64,000 nt of DNA from Roseovarius indicus. Its GTDB lineage: Bacteria > Pseudomonadota > Alphaproteobacteria > Rhodobacterales > Rhodobacteraceae. The stretch spans positions 2,232,001-2,296,000 of the forward strand of contig NZ_CP031598.1 in NCBI RefSeq assembly GCF_008728195.1. The letters are read 5' to 3'. The stretch's first letter is position 1, and each line of letters starts with the position of its first letter. The notes under the pieces are model-generated. The model was not told where the DNA came from. It made no database searches and saw only the letters and a program-made list of their open reading frames with translations. Shown in pieces: positions 55,112-63,792 of the stretch. Position numbers and translations under genes: made by a program.

Positions 55112-55139
55112 AAGTTAGGGTCGTGCCTTTTTCACTCAA
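55112..55139 (-). promoter_or_regulatory. Candidate promoter of the first outer-membrane protein gene
   Basis: On the minus strand TTGAGT (55139-55134) and TAACTT (55117-55112) are separated by 16 bases, about 100 bases upstream of the start codon. The upstream region is AT-rich. Confidence 0.4.
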
Positions 55140-55272
55140 CGTCTGCAACAAAAGAAAAAGTTATCATTCTTTGAGTGTTGCGCCTATGTGACCCAAGGGC
55201 ACGCAAACACGATTTTTGGCGGTCTTTTGGCGGAAAATCGCCGAAAAACTTTGCACGAAAATCACATTTTAC

Positions 55273-55305
55273 GCGGTTCGGGCCTGGCCGGCCCGAACCG
55301 CTTTT
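55273..55305. terminator. Stem-loop at the 3' end of the second outer-membrane protein gene
   Basis: GCGGTTCGGGC (55273-55283) pairs with GCCCGAACCGC (55291-55301), 11 bp. TTTT follows on the plus strand (55302-55305). On the minus strand, where the gene ends at 55309, no T-run follows directly, so it may act mainly as a 3' stabilising stem. Confidence 0.6.
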
Positions 55306-55308
55306 CGA

Positions 55309-55899
55309 TCAGAAGCGGAAGGTACCGCGCACCTGAACCGTCGTCGCTTCGACGTCGGTGGTGGTCGAGTTGAAATTGTCGAACTCGTGGTACAGAACCT
55401 CGCCGCCAACCGACAGGTTTTCGCCGACAAGGTGCTCATAGCCCGCGCCGACGAAATAGCCGTCGTCGTCGCCTGCGCCGCTGACATCGGCATTGGCATA
55501 ACCGCCGGTGCCGTAGATCAGGCCGTCGCCGACCTTGTAGCCGCTGCGCAGTTTCACGCGATACACGTTCTCGAGCGTGTTCGCGGGCGACAGCGAGATG
55601 TCGGCAAAGTCATAGTCCATGCCGGCACCCACGACCCAGTTGCCGAGGTCGTAGTCGTACCCGAAGGTCAGACCGCCGATGGCGCCGTCGCCATCAAGGC
55701 CGGGGGCGCTGGTCTCGACGTTGCCATAGCCCAGCTGACCACCGGCGTAGAAGCCGGTCCAGTCGGGGCCATAGTTCACGGGCTGCGGAACCGGCGCCGT
55801 GACCGGCTGTTCCTGCGGGGCGGGCTCGAGGCTGCCTGCCAGCGCGGGGCCGGCGACGAGCGCGGAGGTTGCCGCAAGTACGGTAAGCGTTCTCTTCAT
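55309..55899 (-). CDS. Outer-membrane beta-barrel protein (second paralogue)
   Basis: The 196-residue protein is a close paralogue of the gene at 54427-55014: signal peptide, proline/glutamine-rich linker (PAPQEQPVTAPVPQPV), DWTGFYAGGQLGYGN, and a barrel ending in TFRF. GGEVLYHEFDNFNSTTTDVEATTV aligns with GGEVLYHDFDSFTGTPVSAEATSV in the other copy. Both are transcribed in the same direction with about 290 bases between them and their own hairpins, so they are tandem duplicates that are probably independently expressed. Confidence 0.88.
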   Translation of the reverse strand: MKRTLTVLAATSALVAGPALAGSLEPAPQEQPVTAPVPQPVNYGPDWTGFYAGGQLGYGNVETSAPGLDGDGAIGGLTFGYDYDLGNWVVGAGMDYDFADISLSPANTLENVYRVKLRSGYKVGDGLIYGTGGYANADVSGAGDDDGYFVGAGYEHLVGENLSVGGEVLYHEFDNFNSTTTDVEATTVQVRGTFRF

Positions 55900-56399
55900 G
55901 TCTGGTCTCCTTTGTCCTGACGACCATGGTCTTTTCTGCTCCGTCCGGTCCGCTGTGCGGCGCCGGGCACCCCTTCGGCATTTCTCGCGTCCGAAGAGTG
56001 TTGGGGGCACATAACCGCCTGCGGCGAGGTGACAAGGGGGTGAGGGCACAGGTTCAGGAATTCGTGATCATCCGCGATGCCGCCGGGCGTGAACTGGCTG
56101 GATTTAGCCGTTGATTCAGGCGTTTAGGCTGGTTCCTGCGCATGACTTCGCGTCAGGTCCGATGTGTGGCAATCACGCATCGCCCATGCTTTCTGGGGGC
56201 AAGGCGCGCGGTCGTTCGTCGCCGCAGACCGGCGATTTGGCGCAACGCCCGCGCACGCTGGATTAACCCGGTGATCCACCGTCCTGCGCACCGACAAAAT
56301 ACCGACGTAATACCGACGTGATACCGACATGGCGAATTGCCGTAAAAACAGGGCGTTAACCCCGATTCGCACCCCGTTTCCGGAAAACCTCGGCGACCG
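55900..56399. other. 500-base gene-free region upstream of the second outer-membrane protein gene
   Basis: No convincing coding sequence is seen. The region includes the ACCGAC array (56290-56328) and, nearer 55899, the presumed promoter of the outer-membrane gene. The stretch 56100-56280 shows no recognised element. Confidence 0.5.
56290..56328. repeat. Four-copy ACCGAC array with exact 11-bp period (locus B)
   Basis: ACCGAC occurs at 56290, 56301, 56312 and 56323, with 5-base spacers AAAAT, GTAAT and GTGAT. This is the same design as 12975-13013. The end of the DUF1489 gene lies 71 bases away on the same side as gntR in the other locus. Confidence 0.9.
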
Positions 56400-56828
56400 T
56401 CACAAAACCCCGATATCGGCCAGCGCCGCCGACAGCCCGGCGGGCAGGGCGTCCTCGTCCTGCCGCGACGCCGGCAGATCGCCCGGCGCATCGCCCGGCT
56501 GCAGGTACCGCCACCCCTGGAACGGCCGCTTCTGCGCGGTGGTCGTCCGGACGATCTCCGGGTCCAGCACGATGGCACAGCGCCTGATCCCGTCCTGCCC
56601 GATCACCTCGTCGAACCGCAGGATCCGCTGACGGCACTGCACCAGCCCCTGGATCACCCAGTAAAGCGAGCCGCCATCCAGCACCTCGTCCGCCCGCCGC
56701 GGCCACATCCGGGTGATGTGACGGGGCAGCCCGTCCTCGGTCTGCGCCCGGCGGGTCGCCTGCCAGTCCGACATGCTTTCCACGTTCTTCGAACCGACGC
56801 TGAGTTTGATGAGATGCAGTTTGGCCAT
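56400..56828 (-). CDS. DUF1489 family protein
   Basis: The 142-residue protein matches the alphaproteobacterial DUF1489 family: HLIKLSVGSKNVESMSDWQ at the start, HITRMWPRRADEVLDGGSLYWVI in the middle, and GQDGIRRCAIVLDPEIVRT. It has no signal peptide or membrane helix. Its function is unknown. It is divergent from nrdJ with 95 bases between the starts. Confidence 0.9.
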   Translation of the reverse strand: MAKLHLIKLSVGSKNVESMSDWQATRRAQTEDGLPRHITRMWPRRADEVLDGGSLYWVIQGLVQCRQRILRFDEVIGQDGIRRCAIVLDPEIVRTTTAQKRPFQGWRYLQPGDAPGDLPASRQDEDALPAGLSAALADIGVL

Positions 56829-56923
56829 AAGATTCTCCTACCAGAGAGAGTATATGGGTATCATCCGACTTCAATAGCTGGTATCTTGAGCGTTCTTTCA
56901 CGAAAGCCCGGGATATCCCTGAC

Positions 56924-59212
56924 ATGAGCCGTTTCGCCGCCCCCATCGCCGAATCCATCTGGGACATGAAATACCGCCTGAAGGATGGCGACGGCACCGT
57001 GCATGACCGCACGGTCGAGGACACGTGGCGCCGCGTGGCCCGCGCGCTGGCGCAGAACGAGGCCGATCCCGGGACGTGGGAAGAGAAATTCTTCACGGCA
57101 CTCGAGGACTTCCGCTTCCTCCCCGCCGGCCGCATCACCGCCGGCGCCGGCACCGCGCGCCAGGTGACGCTCTTCAATTGCTTCGTCATGGGCACCATCC
57201 CCGATAATCTCGACGGCATCTTCAACGCCCTCCGCGAGGCCGCGCTCACCATGCAGCAGGGCGGGGGGATCGGCTATGACTTCTCCACCATCCGACCCCG
57301 CGGCGCCGAGGTGAAAGGCGTCTCCGCCGACGCCAGCGGGCCTTTGTCCTTCATGGATGTCTGGGATGCCATGTGCCGCACCATCATGTCCGCCGGCTCC
57401 CGCCGCGGCGCCATGATGGCCACCATGCGCTGCGACCACCCCGATGTCGAGGATTTCGTCGCCGCCAAGGCCGACGCCTCCCGCCTGCGCATGTTCAACC
57501 TTTCGGTCCTGGTCACCGATGCCTTCATGGAGGCCGTGAAGGCCGACGGCCCGTGGGAGCTGAGTTTCGGCGGCAAGGTCTATCACACCATCCAGGCCCG
57601 CGACCTGTGGAACCGGATCATGCAGGCGACCTATGATTTCGCCGAGCCCGGCGTGATCTTCATCGACCGCATCAACGAGGCCAACAATCTCGCCTATTGC
57701 GAGACGATCTCGGCCACCAACCCCTGTGGCGAGCAGCCCCTGCCGCCCTATGGCGCCTGCCTGCTGGGTTCGATCAACCTGGCCCGGCTCGTGCGCGAGC
57801 CGTTCGAGGCCACGGCCCATGTGGACGAGGCCGAGCTCGATGAACTGGTCGGCACCGCCATCCGCATGATGGACGACGTGGTCGACGTCTCGAACTTCCC
57901 GCTCGAACAGCAGCGGCAGGAAGCCCAGGCCAAGCGCCGCATCGGCCTTGGCGTCACCGGCCTCGCCGATGCCCTTCTGATGAAGGGCATGCGCTACGGC
58001 ACGGAAGAGGCCGCCGAACAGACCGAGCGCTGGATGCACCGCATCGCCCGCGCGGCCTATCTCGCCTCGGTCGAACTGGCCAAGGAAAAGGGCGCCTTCC
58101 CCCTCTTCGACGCCGACGCCTTCCTCGCCAGCGGCACCATGCAGGCGATGGACGAAGACGTGCGCGCCGCCGTGGCCGAACACGGCATCCGCAACGCGCT
58201 TCTCACCTCCGTCGCGCCCACCGGCACGATCAGCCTCTACGCCGGCAACGTCTCCTCCGGCATCGAGCCGGTCTTCGCCTATTCCTACACCCGCAAGGTG
58301 CTGCAGAAAGACGGCTCCCGCACCGAGGAAGAGGTCGAGGATTACGCCGTCCAGATGTGGCGCGACAAGTTCGGTGATGCCGAGCTGCCCGACTATTTCG
58401 TCAACGCCCAGATGCTCGAACCCGAGGATCACGTCCGCATGCAGGCCGCGGCCCAGAAATGGGTCGATTCCTCGATTTCCAAGACCATCAACGTGCCCGA
58501 GGATATCAGCTTCGAGGCGTTCAAGAACGTCTACATGCAGGCCTACGAAACCGGCTGCAAGGGCTGCACCACCTACCGCCCCAACGACGTGACCGGCTCG
58601 GTCCTGAGCGTGAGCGAGAAGGCTGACAAGGTCCCCGGCGAGACACCCGTCAACGATGGCGGCCTGCCGGAAGAGGGGGGCGACGTGGTCTACATGTCCG
58701 AACCGCTTGACCGCCCGGCGGAGCTCGACGGCGCGACCTACAAGCTGAAATGGCCCGACAGCAACCACGCGATCTATGTCACCGTCAACGACATCGTTCT
58801 CAACGGCCACCGCCGCCCGTTCGAGGTGTTCATCAACTCCAAGAACATGGAGCATTTCGCCTGGACCGTGGCGCTGACCCGGATGATCTCGGCCGTTTTC
58901 CGCCGCGGCGGCGACGTCTCCTTCGTGGTGGAAGAGCTGAAAGCCGTCTTCGACCCGCGCGGCGGGGCCTGGATGAACGGCAAGTACATCCCCTCCATAC
59001 TCGCCGCCATCGGTGGCGTGCTGGAACGGCACATGATCCAGATCGGCTTCCTGGAAGGCGAGGGGCTGGGCCTCAAGAGCGACCCGACCGCCGAGGTCGT
59101 CAACCTGCCCGGCAAACGCGGCCCGGCCTGCCCGGCCTGCGGGCAATTCGACATGCGGATGGTCGAGGGCTGCATGACCTGCGTCAATTGCGGCCACTCA
59201 AAGTGCGGCTAG
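56924..59212 (+). CDS. nrdJ: Adenosylcobalamin-dependent class II ribonucleotide reductase
   Basis: The 762-residue enzyme reduces ribonucleotides using adenosylcobalamin to make the thiyl radical. FLPAGRITAGAG, TLFNCFVMG, GGGIGYDFS, ATNPCGEQPLPPYGACLLGSIN with the active-site Cys, and APTGTISLYAGNVSSGIEP are diagnostic. The C-terminus ends in CPACG and CVNCGHSKCG, a zinc-ribbon-like or redox cysteine cluster. No cobalamin riboswitch fits in the 95-base upstream gap. Confidence 0.96.
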   Translation: MSRFAAPIAESIWDMKYRLKDGDGTVHDRTVEDTWRRVARALAQNEADPGTWEEKFFTALEDFRFLPAGRITAGAGTARQVTLFNCFVMGTIPDNLDGIFNALREAALTMQQGGGIGYDFSTIRPRGAEVKGVSADASGPLSFMDVWDAMCRTIMSAGSRRGAMMATMRCDHPDVEDFVAAKADASRLRMFNLSVLVTDAFMEAVKADGPWELSFGGKVYHTIQARDLWNRIMQATYDFAEPGVIFIDRINEANNLAYCETISATNPCGEQPLPPYGACLLGSINLARLVREPFEATAHVDEAELDELVGTAIRMMDDVVDVSNFPLEQQRQEAQAKRRIGLGVTGLADALLMKGMRYGTEEAAEQTERWMHRIARAAYLASVELAKEKGAFPLFDADAFLASGTMQAMDEDVRAAVAEHGIRNALLTSVAPTGTISLYAGNVSSGIEPVFAYSYTRKVLQKDGSRTEEEVEDYAVQMWRDKFGDAELPDYFVNAQMLEPEDHVRMQAAAQKWVDSSISKTINVPEDISFEAFKNVYMQAYETGCKGCTTYRPNDVTGSVLSVSEKADKVPGETPVNDGGLPEEGGDVVYMSEPLDRPAELDGATYKLKWPDSNHAIYVTVNDIVLNGHRRPFEVFINSKNMEHFAWTVALTRMISAVFRRGGDVSFVVEELKAVFDPRGGAWMNGKYIPSILAAIGGVLERHMIQIGFLEGEGLGLKSDPTAEVVNLPGKRGPACPACGQFDMRMVEGCMTCVNCGHSKCG

Positions 59213-59334
59213 AAAAGGCATTGTTAACCTGTTTCGGCTGAAATTTGCTGGCGCGTTGCCTAAAAGCGCGGAATGGTCCACCCTAGGGAAACCTGATCGG
59301 CGGGTTTTTTGACGAGTCTGACACGAGGTTGGCC

Positions 59335-59685
59335 GTGAATACCGAGAAGATCGCATTGGCAGGCGAACTTGCACTCGGCCTTCTCGAGGAAGGCGAGGGT
59401 GAGCGCGCGCGCCACGATCTGGACGACGATCCTGAGATGCGAGAGGCCTATCGTTACTGGAGCGAGCGTTTCACCGCCCATTACGATATCGGCGCCGGGG
59501 CCGAGGTGGCACCGCCGCCCCGTGTGCTCAGTAACATTGAGTTAACCCTTTTCGGCGAGCAGAGCAGGTCGGTCAGGGGAGGCCTGATCGACGCTGTCCG
59601 CGCACCGGAAAACCGGGCGCTGGTGGTCACGCTCGCCGTGGCCAAGGCTGCCCTGCTGGCGTGGATCATCTACCTGTTCGTCTGA
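59335..59685 (+). CDS. Anti-sigma-factor-like single-pass membrane protein
   Basis: The 116-residue protein resembles the N-terminal part of RskA-type anti-sigma factors: LAGELALGLLEEGEGERARHDLDDDPEM, followed by PPPRVLSNIELTLFG. A single transmembrane helix (about residues 95-115) ends the protein, so the extracytoplasmic domain is missing. No ECF sigma gene is adjacent. GTG at 59335 follows CACGAGG; TTG at 59329 is also in frame. It may be an orphan regulator or a truncated remnant. Confidence 0.72.
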   Translation: MNTEKIALAGELALGLLEEGEGERARHDLDDDPEMREAYRYWSERFTAHYDIGAGAEVAPPPRVLSNIELTLFGEQSRSVRGGLIDAVRAPENRALVVTLAVAKAALLAWIIYLFV

Positions 59686-59689
59686 GCGC

Positions 59690-59908
59690 TCAGCCTGCCG
59701 CCGGAACCGAGCTGCCATCCATGATGCGACCGATGTAAGGCACGATCAGAAGCGTCGCGGCCACGGTCGCCACCAGCCCGACGGACAGAATGCCGACATG
59801 CTCGCCGAACCCGTTCGCCAGGGCATAGGCCGCGATCGCGACAATCGGGATGTGCAGGAGGGCTGCGCAGACAATCTGGACACGACGCTTCTGGCGGGTT
59901 GCGGTCAT
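59690..59908 (-). CDS. Small two-helix membrane protein
   Basis: The 72-residue product has a basic N-terminus (TATRQKRRV) and two hydrophobic helices (about residues 11-30 and 39-57). GGGAGG stands 6 bases before the ATG. It is convergent with the anti-sigma-like gene, whose stop lies 5 bases away. I do not recognise the family. Confidence 0.7.
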   Translation of the reverse strand: MTATRQKRRVQIVCAALLHIPIVAIAAYALANGFGEHVGILSVGLVATVAATLLIVPYIGRIMDGSSVPAAG

Positions 59909-60512
59909 CTTGGTCCTCCCTGATCTGCCTGCTGCATGCGCATGTCGGAACATCTCACGTCGCGGAGACGTGCGCAAGGCTCGGGCCGGGAAATGCTGCG
60001 CGGCCGACAACCAGACCGGGCATGGAAACGGGGCAGGGCAGAAAAACTTTCGGGGCGGGTACCGTGCTTTGTCCGCACGGCATCCGCCCCGAAACACGCG
60101 CAGCCAGATAGGCTGCCTTGTCGAAAGAAGTCATGCATCGGTTCAGGCTGCAGCCTACCTCCGTCGCAACGCGACGGTTTGGCATGCAATGATGCGGTCT
60201 TTTCTTACGAGCGAAGCCCGCGCGCGGGTACCCTCCAAACAAAAATACTCGTCATGGCCAAGACTGAATATGATCAGAAATCTGAGCAGGAATAGGGCAA
60301 GGCCAAGGTCATTGCATGGTAGGTTTTGCCGGTTTTTGCCCAAAATTATCGCCATGCGTGTGCGGCCTCATGGCGGCTGTCGGAATGCTGGTGTAAATCC
60401 CCCTTTGGGCGTGTTGACCGTGCCCGGCGACCGTCACCATTGACTGCCATGCCGACCGCAAAATCGTTACAAGAGCATGCGAGACACCCCGTCTGATCTG
60501 AAGGACCTGAGA
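59909..60512. other. 600-base region without a convincing gene
   Basis: Several short open frames exist but none has a good start, Shine-Dalgarno and codon pattern together. The right end (60410-60512) holds the promoter region of the phosphonoacetaldehyde dehydrogenase gene with the shared motif at 60460-60474. A CCCGCGCGCGGG palindrome lies near 60215-60230. Confidence 0.5.
60460..60474 (+). promoter_or_regulatory. Shared motif upstream of the phosphonoacetaldehyde dehydrogenase gene
   Basis: AAAATCGTTACAAGA occurs here, 39 bases before the ATG. It differs at one base from 63733-63747, upstream of the binding-protein gene. Such conservation between two promoters of one pathway suggests a common regulator or a shared promoter element. 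Confidence 0.55.
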
Positions 60513-61961
60513 ATGAGCAAGGACGACATCCGCCGGGACGGCATGCGGATCGGTGGCGAGACTGTCTACACCGAAGCCGTCGTCGAGGTGCGCTACCCCT
60601 ATACCGACGAGGTCATCGGCACGGTCCCCGCCGGCACCGCCGACCACGCCCGCCGCGCTTTCGAGATTGCGGCCGGCTACACGCCGAAGCTCACCCGCTT
60701 CGACCGCAGCCAGATCCTGCAAAAGGCCGGGGCGTTGATCGGCGAACGCCGCGAGGACCTCGCCAGGTGGCTGGTGCTGGAGCTTGGCATCTGCCACCAG
60801 CACGCCATCTACGAGACGAAGCGTGCGCAGGATGTCTTTCAATTTGCCGCGGCCGAGGCGCTGAAGGACGATGGCGAGGTCTTTTCCTGCGACCTCACCC
60901 ATAACGGCAAGGCCCGGAAGATCTTCACCAAGCGCGAGCCTGTTCGGGCGATCTCCGCCATCACGCCGTTCAACCACCCGCTCAACATGGTCAGCCACAA
61001 GATCGCGCCGTCGATCGCCACCAACAACTGCATGGTCTGCAAGCCGACCGAGCTGACGCCCCTGACCGCGCTGGCGCTGGCGGATATTCTTTACGAGGCC
61101 GGCCTGCCGCCCGAGATGTTCCAGGTAGTGACCGGCTGGCCGGCAGATATCGGCGACGAGATGATCACCAACGACAATATCGACATCATCACCTTCACCG
61201 GCGGGGTGCCCGTGGGCAAGATGATCGCGTCGAAAGCCGGCTACAGGCGCACGGCGCTCGAGCTTGGCGGGAACGACCCGTTGATCGTGTGCAACGACCT
61301 GTCGCAGGCCGATCTCGAGAAGGCCGCCACCATCGCCGTCGCCGGTGCGACGGGCAATTCCGGTCAGCGCTGCACCGCGATCAAGCGCATTCTCGTGCAG
61401 GACAGCGTGGCCGACGCCTTCGTGCCTCTGGTGCTGGAACAGGCGAAGGCCATTCGGTTCGGCGATCCGCAGGACCCCGAAACGCAACTCGGCTGCGTGA
61501 TCCACGCGCAGGCCGCCGAGCTGTTCGAAGCGCGGGTCCACGACGCCGAGAAAGCCGGCGCCACCATTCTCTACCATCCCGGCCGTGACGGGGCCCTGCT
61601 GCCGCCGATCGTGGTCGACCGGGTGCCGCATGAGTGTGACCTGGTGATGGAAGAAACCTTCGGCCCGATCATTCCCATCGTGCGCGTGCCGGACGATGAT
61701 ACCGAGGTCATGCGGATATCGAACGGCACGCCATTCGGCCTGTCCTCCGGCGTCTGCACCAACGACCTCAACCGGGCCATCGCGTATATTAATGGGCTGA
61801 ACGTGGGCACCTGCAACATCTGGGAGCAGCCGGGCTACCGGATCGAGATGTCGCCCTTCGGCGGCATCAAGGACTCGGGCAATGGCGTCAAGGAAGGCGT
61901 GATCGAGGCGATGAAGTTCTTCACCAACGTGAAGACCTATTCGCTGCCCTGGCCGGGGTAA
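60513..61961 (+). CDS. phnY: Phosphonoacetaldehyde dehydrogenase (ALDH superfamily)
   Basis: The 482-residue enzyme would oxidise phosphonoacetaldehyde to phosphonoacetate with NAD, in 2-aminoethylphosphonate degradation. ALDH landmarks are N154 in TPFNHPLN, E250 in ALELGGNDP and the catalytic C287 in [12 protein letters not shown]. The N-terminus ([20 protein letters not shown]) and the conserved KSxxxxHA-lacking active site resemble the PhnY group more than general ALDHs. The ATG at 60513 is preferred because of AAGGA; an upstream ATG at 60477 is in frame. It is convergent with a phosphonate monoester hydrolase-like gene. Confidence 0.85.
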   Translation: MSKDDIRRDGMRIGGETVYTEAVVEVRYPYTDEVIGTVPAGTADHARRAFEIAAGYTPKLTRFDRSQILQKAGALIGERREDLARWLVLELGICHQHAIYETKRAQDVFQFAAAEALKDDGEVFSCDLTHNGKARKIFTKREPVRAISAITPFNHPLNMVSHKIAPSIATNNCMVCKPTELTPLTALALADILYEAGLPPEMFQVVTGWPADIGDEMITNDNIDIITFTGGVPVGKMIASKAGYRRTALELGGNDPLIVCNDLSQADLEKAATIAVAGATGNSGQRCTAIKRILVQDSVADAFVPLVLEQAKAIRFGDPQDPETQLGCVIHAQAAELFEARVHDAEKAGATILYHPGRDGALLPPIVVDRVPHECDLVMEETFGPIIPIVRVPDDDTEVMRISNGTPFGLSSGVCTNDLNRAIAYINGLNVGTCNIWEQPGYRIEMSPFGGIKDSGNGVKEGVIEAMKFFTNVKTYSLPWPG

Positions 61962-61973
61962 GCCTGCCGCCGG

Positions 61974-63512
61974 TCAACGCCGGAAGCGTTCAACTGTCTT
62001 CGGGCCATCAGGCGTTATGGTCGTCAGCGCCAGCGTCTGATCGGCTTGCCGCATCCTGTGGCGTAGCATCTTCCGGGTCAGGCGGGCCAGGTCGGCGGAA
62101 TGGGCCGGGTCATCCGCGACATTCGCGAATTCGCCCTCCGCGGCCTTGTCGAACAGGATGGGGGGCAGGTCGGCGGCAAACTCGACCAGGGTGAACCGCT
62201 CCTCTCGCAGGATCGCAACGCCGCCCTCTGCCTTGCCAAGGCCGAGCTGGTTCTCGAACGCCGTGGGCGTAAGCGGGTCCGACAGGTCGATCTCGGAATA
62301 GCTATGGTCCCGCCAGCCTGAAGGGGCCTCGCCCGCCAGCAAGGGCAGCAAGGATGGTCCGTCCATCGCGTTGGGCGGCTGAAGGCCGGCCCAGTCGAGG
62401 ATCGTGGGCGTGATGTCGATCGACTCGGTGATCGCGTCGACCTGCCGCCCCGCCTGCGCCGCGTTGCCCGGCACCCGGATGATCAGCGGTGTGCGGTACG
62501 CGGCGTCGAAGACGCTCAGCTTGCCCCACATGTGCCGGTCGCCCAGCATTTCACCATGATCGGCGGTCAGCACGATCAGGGTTTGGTCATATTGATCGGT
62601 GGCTTTCAAAAACTCCAGCACCCGGCCGATGTGATGGTCGACCTCTGCCGCCAGCCCGAGATACGTGGCGCGAAGCTGCTGCACGGCCTCGTCGGTGGGC
62701 CGCAGCTCGCCGAACCCGTCCACCATCGCCGAAATCGGGGCGTGGGCCTGTGCAGGGGCCATGAACGGATGCAGCGCCTGCTCGTCCTCTGCCGTTCCCA
62801 TCCGGGCGGGCAGGGGAAGAGCGGCCGGGTTCACCAACGCATGATAGGGCGCCGGTGCCACAAGCGGCGGATGCGGGCGGATATAGGTCAGGTGCGCGCA
62901 CCACGGGCGCGCCGCCAGGCCTTTCATGTGATCGAGAAACCGATCGGTCAGGAACGCGGTGTCGCTGTCCCCGGCGGCATAGAGAGCGGGGTCGCCAAGC
63001 CGGAGCGCCCGGCCTTCGGGGGCCTTGGGAATGTAGACCTTCGCATAATCCTCTGCCGGATACCCCCTTGCCAGCAGATGCGCGCGCCAGGGGAGGGATT
63101 CCTCCAGCCGCATCTCGACGATTTCCCGGAACCCCGCCATCGGATACTCGTAGGTTGTCAGCGCCGGGTGCCCCTCGGGCCATGCGCGGGGATCCTGCGA
63201 GGTGTCGGTATAGCCGAAAAGCAGCGGGTCGTAGCCCGCGCCGCGCAGCTCGGTGGCAAGGTTGGGCGTGTCATGAGCCAGGGGCGTGCCGTTCCGGATG
63301 GACCGGTGGTTCATCGCATACTGGCCCGTCAGGATCGATGCGCGCGACGGCCCGCACGGGTTGGTGACCGAAAAATGCCGGTCGAATCGTACCGCGTCTG
63401 CCGCCAGCCCGCGGATGTTGGGCAGGCCCACATGCGCCCCCAGCGCCCCGAACACGCAATCGGTGCGCAGTTGGTCGATGATAATGAAAAGGATGTTTCC
63501 CTGTCGCGGCAT
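61974..63512 (-). CDS. Phosphonate monoester hydrolase-like sulfatase-family enzyme
   Basis: The 512-residue protein belongs to the arylsulfatase/alkaline phosphatase superfamily. Metal ligands appear as D13 (IIDQLRTD) and TADHGEMLGDRHMW. The formylglycine motif is C53-G-P-S-R57 (NPCGPSRAS). The sequence around GQYAMNHRS and GYDPLLFGYTDTSQDPR resembles phosphonate monoester hydrolases/phosphodiesterases from rhizobia. The formylglycine Cys separates it from phosphonoacetate hydrolase PhnA. Its position next to phnY supports a role in organophosphonate or phosphodiester use; the real substrate is open. It needs a formylglycine-generating enzyme from elsewhere. Confidence 0.85.
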   Translation of the reverse strand: MPRQGNILFIIIDQLRTDCVFGALGAHVGLPNIRGLAADAVRFDRHFSVTNPCGPSRASILTGQYAMNHRSIRNGTPLAHDTPNLATELRGAGYDPLLFGYTDTSQDPRAWPEGHPALTTYEYPMAGFREIVEMRLEESLPWRAHLLARGYPAEDYAKVYIPKAPEGRALRLGDPALYAAGDSDTAFLTDRFLDHMKGLAARPWCAHLTYIRPHPPLVAPAPYHALVNPAALPLPARMGTAEDEQALHPFMAPAQAHAPISAMVDGFGELRPTDEAVQQLRATYLGLAAEVDHHIGRVLEFLKATDQYDQTLIVLTADHGEMLGDRHMWGKLSVFDAAYRTPLIIRVPGNAAQAGRQVDAITESIDITPTILDWAGLQPPNAMDGPSLLPLLAGEAPSGWRDHSYSEIDLSDPLTPTAFENQLGLGKAEGGVAILREERFTLVEFAADLPPILFDKAAEGEFANVADDPAHSADLARLTRKMLRHRMRQADQTLALTTITPDGPKTVERFRR

Positions 63513-63732
63513 CGCCCGCCGTTTCCCACCTCGTGCCGACGCCGGCCGGCCAGCAGACGCAAGGCCTGCGAGCGAAGAACGCCCTCGGCGCGATCAGTCC
63601 AGTTCGTCCGTTTCTGCCTATATTTTGTACCGCAAGACGGAAGAACTTGCGGAGAATCGGTACATCTGGACTTATCTATTCTGCGAACTGTCACTTCGCG
63701 ATATGGGAATTGGGGGCGACACTCCGCAACAT

Positions 63733-63747
63733 AAAACCGTTACAAGA
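63733..63747 (+). promoter_or_regulatory. Shared motif upstream of the PotD-like binding-protein gene
   Basis: AAAACCGTTACAAGA lies 46 bases before the ATG at 63793 and matches 14 of 15 bases with the copy upstream of phnY at 60460-60474. Confidence 0.55.
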
Positions 63748-63792
63748 ATTACCGAGGTTCATCGGGTCTAAAGTCCTGAAGGGAGAATTCAC

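Noticed and set aside
56829..56923. Cobalamin riboswitch upstream of the B12-dependent nrdJ
   Set aside because: The intergenic gap is only 95 bases, and no B12-box-like sequence is visible.
60155..60355. Minus-strand 66-codon open frame with a hydrophobic middle
   Set aside because: It has no good ribosome-binding site, ends in basic low-complexity residues and is in a region with no coding periodicity in any frame.
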